DNA of 64,000 nt from contig NZ_CP036343.1 in NCBI RefSeq assembly GCF_007746795.1, forward strand, positions 4,061,677-4,125,676, read 5' to 3'. The translations under genes were made by a program, and so were the position numbers. Within the stretch, counting starts at the first letter, position 1; every line of letters begins with the position of its first letter. This document shows, in pieces, positions 24,255 to 32,485 of this stretch. Source of the DNA: Gimesia algae (GTDB taxonomy: Bacteria > Planctomycetota > Planctomycetia > Planctomycetales > Planctomycetaceae). The notes beneath the pieces were generated by a model. The model did not search any database, had not been told where the DNA came from, and saw only the letters and a program-made list of their open reading frames with translations.

Positions 24255-25196
24255 CTAAAACAATTTTTTCTGAGTCTTAGGGTGATCATTTTCAGATGCT
24301 GATTTAGTACTTGGAGGTTTTTCTTTCGCTGGTTGATGTGTGCCATTATCAGCATCTCCGTTTTCCATTCGCTGCTCCAGACGGAATAACCACTGGGGAA
24401 CTTCCATGATATTGTGGGGTATTTTCTGTTCTTGATCTGGTTCGCGTGAATCTGCTTCTTGCTGAGCAAACAAACTCTGTGTTGCTTTTCGGGCCGCATC
24501 AGTGATAAAAGGCACCGGCGCCTGTTTCAGCGGGATATCTCGGATTACTCCGCGACGTCTGCCATGGGGAGATTCGTGATAGAAGCTGCCAATCCGGTAG
24601 GCAAATTTCGATTCCAGCGTCAGTGAGTTGCCACAAACCACATAACCATACTTGCCTCGCAAACCGAGATTCAAAGCCGTAATCCGGACGCAGCGCGCAT
24701 CAATGTCTTGGCCGCATAATTCTGCCTGTGGATTGATCTCCCCCGCTTTCAAGAGCATCCGTCCGGTACCACAGCAAGGATCGTTAATCATAAGAGCATG
24801 TCCATCATCCGTTTTTTCTTCAGCATCAATGGTCAAATTAGCAAGAAGTTCTGAAACCGATTCCGGAGTCAAAAATTGCCCCTTTTCCCCATACGAAATG
24901 CTGGCTTCAAATAAGTCTCCCAGTAAATCTTGATCCTGCTCCGACATACCCTCAATCAGCTGCGCAAGAAACTTCGGAAACAGATCCACGCCCCGCTTTC
25001 CTTGAGAGCCCTCTGTGTGCGCTTTGATCGCCTCAAAATAAGCAGGTTCCATCGTTTCTGCGGCCAGGGCGGCCACACACGCTTGGAGGACGTCTTCGAA
25101 AGCTTTACCGCGGCTGACACTCGATCTCTGGGAAATACTTTCCAAGGTATTGAATAGCTGCCGGGTGTGGGAATAAAAGAATTGCTCTTTGGCCAT
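24255..25196 (-). CDS. N6-adenine methylase-like protein lacking NPPY
   Basis: 313 residues. Motif X/I region FLTPESVSELLANL then INDPCCGTGRMLLKAG matches HsdM-type adenine methylases, and ELCGQDIDARCVRITALNLGLRG is the acidic motif II. Where the catalytic NPPF/Y would follow, the sequence reads VVCGNSLTLES. Members with GNSL or GNTL at this place are found on plasmids and integrative elements. Methyl transfer is therefore doubtful; SAM binding is likely. The C-terminal 100 residues are charged and low in complexity. No restriction partner is adjacent. Confidence 0.7.
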   Translation of the reverse strand: MAKEQFFYSHTRQLFNTLESISQRSSVSRGKAFEDVLQACVAALAAETMEPAYFEAIKAHTEGSQGKRGVDLFPKFLAQLIEGMSEQDQDLLGDLFEASISYGEKGQFLTPESVSELLANLTIDAEEKTDDGHALMINDPCCGTGRMLLKAGEINPQAELCGQDIDARCVRITALNLGLRGKYGYVVCGNSLTLESKFAYRIGSFYHESPHGRRRGVIRDIPLKQAPVPFITDAARKATQSLFAQQEADSREPDQEQKIPHNIMEVPQWLFRLEQRMENGDADNGTHQPAKEKPPSTKSASENDHPKTQKKLF

Positions 25197-25256
25197 GGCC
25201 GCGTAGCCTGCCTCAGAATCAAATATGAGGCAAGAGATTTCACAGCGATGTGAAAG

Positions 25257-25574
25257 TTAATTGATTTTGTCTAATTCATCACGCGGCAGAGCAAGACGTG
25301 CTGCATGGCGAACCGTGAGTACATACACGATTTGTTCCCGAATCGTAAACACAATCCGAAATGGGCCGTACAGGGCCTGACGGATTTCTACTTTCACAAA
25401 TTCGTTTTCGGGGGCCAGACCGCAGGCTTCCGGAAAGGTTTCGAGACCAGCCAATTTTTGCTCCAGACCGGCTTTCCAATCCCGAGGATCTGCCGGTCCC
25501 TGTTTACGGATATAAGCAAAGGCACTTTTAATATCCGCTTCAGCCCGCTGAGAGAGTTCTACCCGAAATGTCAT
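25257..25574 (-). CDS. ParE/RelE-family toxin
   Basis: 105 residues. FRVELSQRAEADIKSAFAYI, then YGPFRIVFTIREQIVYVLTVRHAARLAL is the RelE/ParE fold with the R-x-V-F-x-I and VRHAAR strands. Its start overlaps the antitoxin stop by 4 bp (antitoxin first), the classic type II toxin-antitoxin layout. The target (ribosome or gyrase) cannot be told. Confidence 0.88.
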   Translation of the reverse strand: MTFRVELSQRAEADIKSAFAYIRKQGPADPRDWKAGLEQKLAGLETFPEACGLAPENEFVKVEIRQALYGPFRIVFTIREQIVYVLTVRHAARLALPRDELDKIN

Positions 25575-25819
25575 GCGTCGTCGAGTTCGGCCAGAACATC
25601 ACGGAAGGGACGGGTGCGGCCCGCATCCACGTCAGCCAGACCTTTGTTTAATGCGTTAAGGGAAGCCGCCAGTTCCTCATCCGTGCCCACTCCCAGCATG
25701 TCGCGATAGATTTCAATCGACATGAGGATGTACTTTCGCCCTTCTTCATCCACTTCCACCAGTCCGTGCTGTTGGTCTAGGGCGTTCCGCTGTTCTTCGG
25801 TGAGTCGTGGTTTTAACAT
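25571..25819 (-). CDS. Type II antitoxin (partner of ParE/RelE toxin)
   Basis: 82 residues from ATG 25819 (MLKPRLTEEQRNAL). The N-terminal part resembles Phd/RelB-like antitoxins (VDEEGRKYILMSIEIYRDML). The C-terminal part (NALNKGLADVDAGRTRPFRDVL) is the toxin-binding helix type that also occurs in ParD-like proteins. It overlaps the toxin by 4 bp. The upstream open frame is longer but not protein-like. Confidence 0.82.
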   Translation of the reverse strand: MLKPRLTEEQRNALDQQHGLVEVDEEGRKYILMSIEIYRDMLGVGTDEELAASLNALNKGLADVDAGRTRPFRDVLAELDDA

Positions 25820-25878
25820 AACGCTATTATAGACGATGAGGGGCGCAGTTGTCACTAAGAAAGCCTGACAATTCGGGA

Positions 25879-28236
25879 TCAGCAAAATGCCAGACCATGG
25901 TGTCCCACCCAAAAAGAAGAGGGATCAAAGCAATCAGGCATCATCATCCAGGCCGAGGAAAATGCCTTTTGAATCCGTGTCTGCACGGCTTCGAGGGGTT
26001 GCGCGTATTGACGCCGTGATTGCGCACGTACAATCGTGGCCCGATTTGAATCGGCGATTTCTTTGAGCTTGATAGTTTCCATCGTGAAGGCAGGGCGGGA
26101 CATGCCGTCAATCATGAGGCGGACACAGGCACGATATTTGGGGAGTGCGATTAAATCGGCTGCCGTTATATGGCCCGTCAGTTGTTCTGCGAGGAGAGTG
26201 GCATCATTCGGGCCTACGGCAAAGACCAGCAGGCTACCGACGTTTCCGAAGACTGCTTGCAGAGTCTCTGGATCGACTTGATCGAGGAACTGGGTTGCCA
26301 GACACAGACCGATTTTGTATTTACGGGCTTCGGACAGGAACGCGGAAAAGCTGGAAGTCGCCACATTCTGAAATTCATCGACGTAAAGATAAAACGGCCT
26401 GCGTTCCTGCTCCGGGATGGTGGCTCGTGTCATGGTTGCCAGCTGCAGTTGCGTCACGAACAGGGAACCAAGAAACGAAGACGTTCGTTCGCCCAGTTTT
26501 CCCTTGGAGAGATTGAGAATGATGATTTTGCCACTGTCCATTGCTGCTTGGAAATTAATTCTGCTCTGCGGCTGTGAGACCATGTTACGGATCACGGAGT
26601 TCGTGAGTAATTGCCGCAATTTGTTCTCAACCGAAGCAAACGGATCTTCCCCTTTGAGAGATCGTAGTTTCGGGAAAGTGGTCATCCACCAGTTGCGGAC
26701 TACAGGATCGTCAATACGGGCCAGAATCTGTCTGCGAAAACTATCATCGAATTCAAACATCCGCAGCATATCAAGAATCGTTGAATCCCCTGCCAGCATC
26801 AGTGCCAAGACGGTGTTCCACAGAATGTCTTCCAACCGGGGCGTGTGCGTACCGGTTCCGAATACCTTGCGAAACGTGCTGACCACACCATCGCAGGCCA
26901 CATCAACCATGGCAGGATCCACATCCAGTGGATTGAAGCCGACGGGATAGCCAATATCACTGGGATCAATCAGGATCACGTCATTGGTACGCTGACTCGG
27001 CACGGACGCCAGCACAGCCTCGGCCAGATCACCGTGCGGATCAACGACAGCCAAACCCTCCCCTGCCCGCATGTCAGACAAAATTGCATTCTGCAGCACC
27101 GTCGATTTGCCATTTCCGGTTTTGCCCACTATGAACAAATGCCGAAACCGGTCTTCGGTCCGCATTCCGAAGCGTTCCTCTCGCTCCTGAAATGCGACCC
27201 GCCCCAATTCCGAGACTCCTGATTCCCTTTTCTTGAGGGGTAACTCCACCGGCGGTTCCAACCGCCGAGAATGGGTTGACTGTAATGAAACATCCCGTAC
27301 CGAACTGGTCGGCAGATGCCACATCGTTGCCAGTTCTTCATCAGAGAGTAAAAAACCACGACGATGTGAGTGTCTCTCGTACCGGGAGATAGAAGAAGAT
27401 TGAAACAGCCCTAGTCGTGGTTCGGTAAATTTGTGCAATACCGCAGCCATCTCGTGCAATTTACGCACGGCAGTCTGCTTTTGGTCAGCGGGTGCATGTA
27501 CCGTTAAACGCAACCGCACTTCAAACAAATGTTGTCCCAGTTTGACTGACGCTGCTTGTAAATCTTTTTCGTTGTCGTGCATGCGGGAAGCCGTTTTGTT
27601 GAGTTCTTCGTCCAAGCCGAATCGTTCTTCACTCTTCCCAACGAAGAAACGCACTAAGCACGCAGCTAACACCCGTTGCCAACGCTTCGGGCTGCTGGCG
27701 GCCATCGCATATCTGCGGGCCAGACTCCGGTGTTTCCGAAAGAAAGGACGCGCCAAGCGTTCCACCGCCGCTTGTGCCTGCTGGCAACGGCGGGGACTGG
27801 CGGGAATCACCGTCAATTCGAACAGCGCCTGAAGATCGCCATGGTCCGGAGCCACCGCCTGCAGCACGCCCCCCATCGGATCATCGACCTCATCATGAAT
27901 CACATCTTCAAATTGCTGATATCGCAAAATCGGAAACAGATCAGGCCGCAGATGCAAGGTCATCGTCCAAGTTTCAAAACCTACGGGACAATCGAGTGCA
28001 TCCTCTTCCAGCAGTGTGATCGTACAATCGGGATACTTGGCGTGAAACTGCCCTTGAACCAAACCATGCAACAGACCGGGAAATCGACAATACAAGCCGA
28101 CTTGTTGCTCATGGCGCCCGATGAGGAACGAAATCGGTAGTTTTTTCGAAGACGCGTGATGCACGGCTGCCAGAATCGACCGCATGTGTCGCGGTCCTCG
28201 TTCGTTGGTGGGAGTGTCATTGATGGAAATTAACAT
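25879..28236 (-). CDS. TraG/VirD4-like DNA-transfer ATPase 2
   Basis: 785 residues from ATG 28236. The N-terminal 350 residues (ISINDTPTNERGPRHMRSIL start) resemble the domain that precedes the ATPase in many type IV coupling-like proteins. The motor follows: Walker A VGKTGNGKST, GLAVVDPHGDLAEA, Walker B-like FYLYVDEFQNVATSSF and GLCLATQFLDQV. It differs strongly from ATPase 1. The frame stays open upstream to 28683, so a longer form with a hydrophobic leader is possible. It pairs with a replication-relaxation gene 292 bp upstream. Confidence 0.85.
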   Translation of the reverse strand: MLISINDTPTNERGPRHMRSILAAVHHASSKKLPISFLIGRHEQQVGLYCRFPGLLHGLVQGQFHAKYPDCTITLLEEDALDCPVGFETWTMTLHLRPDLFPILRYQQFEDVIHDEVDDPMGGVLQAVAPDHGDLQALFELTVIPASPRRCQQAQAAVERLARPFFRKHRSLARRYAMAASSPKRWQRVLAACLVRFFVGKSEERFGLDEELNKTASRMHDNEKDLQAASVKLGQHLFEVRLRLTVHAPADQKQTAVRKLHEMAAVLHKFTEPRLGLFQSSSISRYERHSHRRGFLLSDEELATMWHLPTSSVRDVSLQSTHSRRLEPPVELPLKKRESGVSELGRVAFQEREERFGMRTEDRFRHLFIVGKTGNGKSTVLQNAILSDMRAGEGLAVVDPHGDLAEAVLASVPSQRTNDVILIDPSDIGYPVGFNPLDVDPAMVDVACDGVVSTFRKVFGTGTHTPRLEDILWNTVLALMLAGDSTILDMLRMFEFDDSFRRQILARIDDPVVRNWWMTTFPKLRSLKGEDPFASVENKLRQLLTNSVIRNMVSQPQSRINFQAAMDSGKIIILNLSKGKLGERTSSFLGSLFVTQLQLATMTRATIPEQERRPFYLYVDEFQNVATSSFSAFLSEARKYKIGLCLATQFLDQVDPETLQAVFGNVGSLLVFAVGPNDATLLAEQLTGHITAADLIALPKYRACVRLMIDGMSRPAFTMETIKLKEIADSNRATIVRAQSRRQYAQPLEAVQTRIQKAFSSAWMMMPDCFDPSSFWVGHHGLAFC

Positions 28237-28528
28237 GTGGGGCAACAGCCTACAGCAGCAGAACGGAATTGTCAGTGTCAAGCAAACCCGACTCTTCGAC
28301 AGCAATGGGTTCTTGGATTGTTCAGAATAAAGTCGCTTCGTGACCAAGAACCCGCGTCTGAAGTTGCCTGTTTCATCGGCGGGTCTTGTCCCGTTGTGGC
28401 TTGCAATCTGCTCGGGAATGACTGACCAGTCCAGGAGGACATGTCCCACAGGAGTGGCGAGGATGATTTTGAAAAACGACCCTCTGCACCATCGGAGCAA
28501 CGAGCCTGCCAACAGGAGTCGTACCCTA

Positions 28529-29413
28529 TCACAGGGCAACCGGCGTGGCCAGTACAGCAGAGTGAATCTGAAACTGCCGCGCCTGTGATCGCAACAGCGG
28601 AATGTTTTTGTTCTGTGGTGAGTGAAAACAGGGACGGAAGAACGCATCGAGGTCTGCGAGATAGTCATCCAGCAACACCACATAAAATGGTGAGAATGAT
28701 CGTCCGTCCGTCAATTGCCTGGCAAGATCGACAATATGTTGTAATCGATCTGCTGAACCAGTGATGGGGAACAGCACACGATATGGTTGAGGTGTCACAA
28801 CGAGATCAAGCAGATAGCGTTGCATTTTACTCAGGATGCTGTCAGCGCTTTTGTAAGAGAGCACTGATTCGGTGCTGTTATCCAATTCCACACAATAAGA
28901 GAGCTGGCTTCCATTCGGCAACGTCAGCGTAAACCGGGCATCAGGCCAAAGTGGCCGTTCTCCGCAATCGATGCGGAACGTGTTTTCAGGATGAAAATCA
29001 GTAACCTTGATTCCACGAAAATGGGCGGCAAGATAGGTCTGCACGATGAATTGTGACAAGGCCCGCTGATGCCGATGTCGGCCGGGACTGATTTCGCGAA
29101 AGAAGCGTTTGGTAGGCGGTTCGATCTGGTCGTCCTGCATCACCGTGCGATAACCGGTCAGCGTTAGTTTGTAGTAGAGCCGGGCACCCCCCTGGCCTGT
29201 CGTGGCATACCGCCACGCCTGCAATTGGCTTGCGGCGCTTAAATCTTGCATCCGCTCCTGTACTCGCCGCAAACTGGTAAAGGGTTGTGACCAAGTCTGG
29301 CTTAATTTGAGAATTTCTTCCGCCATCAACGGACACCGCGTCAAAGCCATCAGGATTTCCTCATCGCGGGACGTTTTTTGCCAACGTGTTTTTGTGAGGG
29401 ATCGTGTTGCCAT
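28529..29413 (-). CDS. Replication-relaxation family protein 2
   Basis: 294 residues. Winged-helix N-terminus (MAEEILKLSQ, LRRVQERMQDL, LYYKLTLTGYRTV). PDARFTLTL and YCVELDNSTESVLSY follow, the PDA and ExD positions of the family, then YRVLFPITGSADRLQHIVDLAR. It shares this layout with the 6860-7735 product at low identity. It is transcribed with ATPase 2 and divergent from the primase-like gene. Confidence 0.8.
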   Translation of the reverse strand: MATRSLTKTRWQKTSRDEEILMALTRCPLMAEEILKLSQTWSQPFTSLRRVQERMQDLSAASQLQAWRYATTGQGGARLYYKLTLTGYRTVMQDDQIEPPTKRFFREISPGRHRHQRALSQFIVQTYLAAHFRGIKVTDFHPENTFRIDCGERPLWPDARFTLTLPNGSQLSYCVELDNSTESVLSYKSADSILSKMQRYLLDLVVTPQPYRVLFPITGSADRLQHIVDLARQLTDGRSFSPFYVVLLDDYLADLDAFFRPCFHSPQNKNIPLLRSQARQFQIHSAVLATPVAL

Positions 29414-29468
29414 ACGTTGGTGATCAACGTAACATGTCTCCCATTTAATTGCTCATACTCTCACTTGC

Positions 29469-30683
29469 ATGACCCAACAAAAACGTGGTTACATCGATGT
29501 TGATGCCCTGCAACGGGAACTGATTTCTGCCGGTGATGTTGTGGAACGCATCGCCAGTTTCTACAGCATCTCGTTACCGGAACTGCACAAAACCCAAAAC
29601 GAAACCCGCATAGCCTGTATATTCGCCTGTGGCAAACAACAGGAAACCGGTGACCGAGCCATCTCCATCAAAACGAAACAGGACGGAGCCGTGTTTCGCT
29701 GTTTTCAGTATGGCTGCACAGTTCGCGGTAATTTGCTGAACCTGATGTTTCTGATGAAGCACGATAGACAGCCAACCGGCGATAAGCTGAAGGGTGCAGA
29801 GTTCAAAGAAATCGCAACGGACCTGCAAGCCATTGTTGCAGGACATTCACAGGAACCTGGAGAGGAAAAGTTATCAACAAACCATTTACCGGAATCAGTA
29901 TCCGATGAATCCCCTCTCGAAAATTTTCCACTCAAAGACTCAGAAAATGAACGAGCGAGAGAACTGGTTCGCCTTGATGAACGATTTATGACCGACGTGG
30001 CAGAGATGTCTCCCCAAGCCGCCGCTTATAAACGACAACGTCCCTACATGACGCCCGAGATTATGCAAAAATTTCGCTGTGGTTATCTGCCCCATGATGC
30101 GGGGAGTCTCTTGCGCGGTCACTTCGTCTATGGATATCCTGATGCCGACGGAGAAATTCTGACGTGGTTTGGTCGCAATCTCAACTACGAAGACCAGCAC
30201 AAAAAATGGCAACGCTCCGGTGACAGTTCTAAAGAACCCCATAAATTCAAATTTGTGAAAGGTTTTCATCGGGGATTAGAACTCTATGGAGAACCGCAGT
30301 TTCATGAGCTCGCGACTCCGGAACAACTCCAGCAAACTGGCATCATTCTGGTCGAAGGGCCCAATGATGTGATCAATTTGCACACCCTCGGCATTCCCGC
30401 TTTGGCAGTCTGCAGCAACACCATTACCGAAACCCAAGCTGACAAGTTAGCAACGCTGGCAAACGAAATTCCCGGCGGTCATATCTCGGTGATGTTTGAT
30501 CTTGACCAGGAGGGCGAAAACGGTGCGAAACAAACTGTGCTGGAATTGGCAAAGCGCTGTCAGGTGCGTTTTGCATGGTCAAACGATCCTGCCGATGGTC
30601 AATTTCATATTCGACAACCGGAATCCGTGACATCCGAAGATTGGGATACGACGATTCTTCCGGCCCTGATGCATGTATCGTAA
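29469..30683 (+). CDS. Toprim primase-like protein with zinc-finger N-terminus
   Basis: 404 residues. Residues about 1-100 contain CIFACGK and FRCFQYGCTVRGNLLNLMFLM, the pattern of a DnaG CHC2-type zinc finger. A linker follows. The Toprim domain reads GIILVEGPNDVINLHTLGIPALAVCSN (catalytic Glu) and ISVMFDLDQEGENGAKQTVL (DxD). This matches primases carried by plasmids and phages. No helicase domain is fused. It probably serves replication or complementary-strand synthesis of the element. Confidence 0.85.
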   Translation: MTQQKRGYIDVDALQRELISAGDVVERIASFYSISLPELHKTQNETRIACIFACGKQQETGDRAISIKTKQDGAVFRCFQYGCTVRGNLLNLMFLMKHDRQPTGDKLKGAEFKEIATDLQAIVAGHSQEPGEEKLSTNHLPESVSDESPLENFPLKDSENERARELVRLDERFMTDVAEMSPQAAAYKRQRPYMTPEIMQKFRCGYLPHDAGSLLRGHFVYGYPDADGEILTWFGRNLNYEDQHKKWQRSGDSSKEPHKFKFVKGFHRGLELYGEPQFHELATPEQLQQTGIILVEGPNDVINLHTLGIPALAVCSNTITETQADKLATLANEIPGGHISVMFDLDQEGENGAKQTVLELAKRCQVRFAWSNDPADGQFHIRQPESVTSEDWDTTILPALMHVS

Positions 30684-30964
30684 ACAACCGCTCGTACGGC
30701 AATCGCGTATTTTGTTTTCGCTGATGGCAATTCTAGACAAGGTGTAAGCAATTTATGCTGCGAAAAGATTTTACGTTGGGAAATTTGCTAAAATGAACGT
30801 TTTACGGGATGTTAGAAATTGTTCATGTGCCGGATAGTTCTGTAAATATGGGTTGGCTGAATATTTTGACCTTACAGGGTCGCACTGTCTGAATAATATA
30901 CTTACGCTTTCAAGATGAACCAAAACTCTTGATTAAAGACCTATAGTAACATACTTCAATATTT
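30684..30964. other. Intergenic stretch, nothing seen
   Basis: AT-rich, without gene, repeat or terminator that can be supported. It ends at the CTAG target site of the IS5-type element. Confidence 0.4.
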
Positions 30965-30968
30965 CTAG

Positions 30969-31901
30969 AGGTCATCTCAAAACCGTTTTAATAGTGTAAA
31001 TAGACATCCGAGTATAACAAAGCTTTCGTAGAGATAATCATGGTATTCCCAGCGTGTGACAATCCGGCGGTAGTTGTGCAGCCAGGCGATGGTTCGCTCG
31101 ACGATCCAGCGCCGTTTGTACCGCCTGAGTTTGCGGCCATCCTGTTTTACAGGCCTCACACGGCCTTTGCGATGCGGACAAATCAAATCGATTCCCTGCT
31201 CACAAAGACGATCACGCAATCCGTCCGAATCGGCCGCCTTGTCATAGACCAGACGCTCGGTTTGTCGATTTTGCATTGTCGTTTTTTCAAGCAATGGCTC
31301 GATCAAAATCACTTCATTGCGACTGGCCGAAGCTGTGTCGATCGCCATAGGGGTTCCATGACGATCCACCTGAATCATCACTTTAGTTCCTTTGCCACGA
31401 CGAGTCGGGCCAACTCTTCTACCCCTTTTTTTGCCGAAGCAAATGTGCCATCAGCAAAGGTTTCAGAGAAATCAATTTGGCCGGCATCATCCATTCGTTC
31501 TAAGATGATTTGCCAGGCAGCTATGAGCCGCCCTTCGATTGTCCATTGTTGGAAACGGCGATGGCAGGTTGCTTTAGAGGGATATGCTTTGGGTAAATCC
31601 TTCCATCGGGCTCCCGTGACCAGTACCCATAAGATTCCTTCGAGGCAGTCACGAGGATGGACCTTGGGACGCCCCCTTTTTCCGCAGGAGGCTTCCAGGG
31701 AAACAGGTCTGCCAGCAAATTCCATTGTTTATCGGTTAAAACGACCGGGCGATCCGTCCTGGACACCGAGTTTGTGGAAGACCGATGTCGTTTCGGCCAC
31801 CAAACCAGTGTCAGATACATGAGAGGTTCTCCTTTCCGGGGAACATTACATGCAAACGTCACGCCAAACAGTTCACCTTTTTTGACCTTTTGAGACTGCT
31901 T
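30969..31901 (-). mobile_element. IS5-family element (IS427-like), 933 bp
   Basis: Imperfect terminal inverted repeats end in TCTCAAAA (left AGGTCATCTCAAAA; right, reversed, AAGCAGTCTCAAAA). CTAG flanks both sides (30965-30968 and 31902-31905), the target duplication expected of this family. One transposase in pieces fills the element. Confidence 0.85.
30977..31820 (-). pseudogene. IS5-type transposase in three frames
   Basis: N-terminal part (MYLTLVWWPKRH, VVLTDKQWNLLADLFPW) from 31820. The middle part (RPKVHPRDCLEGILWVLVTGARW, FSETFADGTFASA) lies in the next frame after the GGAAAAAGGGGG run near 31690. The C-terminal part (IQVDRHGTPMAIDTAS, KAADSDGLRDRL, VERTIAWLHNYRRI) follows after AAAAAAAGGGG near 31425. 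The DDE residues are present. Both shifts are -1. The second sits on a classic slippery run and may be programmed; the first probably breaks the gene. Confidence 0.75.
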
Positions 31902-32014
31902 CTAGTTAAAATTCAGCCGAATAAATTATTCCTATGTCGTCACAGTATCTCTGAATACATCGAATTGTTCTAAAATCAGGGAACCTAAACACCATGACGG
32001 TGTCAAGGATGGTT

Positions 32015-32400
32015 TCATGCAAGAGCATCCTTGATCACTTCTCCATGCACAAACATAAGACGACGTTCAAGACCGTTGTGGTAATAGGTTAATTTTTCAT
32101 GGTCGAGTCCAAGCAGGTGCAAGATCGTTGCGTTGAAATCATAAACAGATGTGGGATTAATAGCCGTTTTAAATCCGAATTCGTCACTCTGGCCATAACT
32201 GAAACCTTTCTTGACTCCCGCTCCGACCATAAAGCATGTGAAGGCATCAGGATTGTGATCTCGCCCAGCTCAGTTGTCCAGCAGAAAAGGCATGCGACCA
32301 AATTCAGTACACCAGACAACGAGCGTCTCTTCCAGCAAGCCACGTTGTTTGAGGCCTTGTATCAGAGCAGCAGGCGCTTGACTGCCTGCTGCTTCTGACG
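32015..32400 (-). pseudogene. DUF1501 protein fragment (C-terminus)
   Basis: [19 protein letters not shown], an in-frame TGA at 32270-32272, then [29 protein letters not shown] and [22 protein letters not shown] match the end of the planctomycete DUF1501 family (sulfatase-like fold). The N-terminal 80 percent is absent. Just upstream a CLNCH heme-type motif in another frame suggests a second decayed gene of the DUF1553/DUF1501 pair. Confidence 0.75.
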
Positions 32401-32485
32401 TGTTGTGCTTTTGCCTTTGTCGATCAAATGACAATTCAGACATTCGATAGACATTCGGAAAACCTCCCCTCAGTGATTAGTGAAT

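Noticed and set aside
24255..25819. Restriction-modification system
   Set aside because: The methylase-like protein lacks NPPY and no restriction or specificity subunit is adjacent; the next genes are a toxin-antitoxin pair.
28237..28683. N-terminal extension of ATPase 2
   Set aside because: The frame is open but overlaps the 3' end of the replication-relaxation gene, and only residues from 28236 on match the family. A GTG start inside this stretch cannot be excluded.
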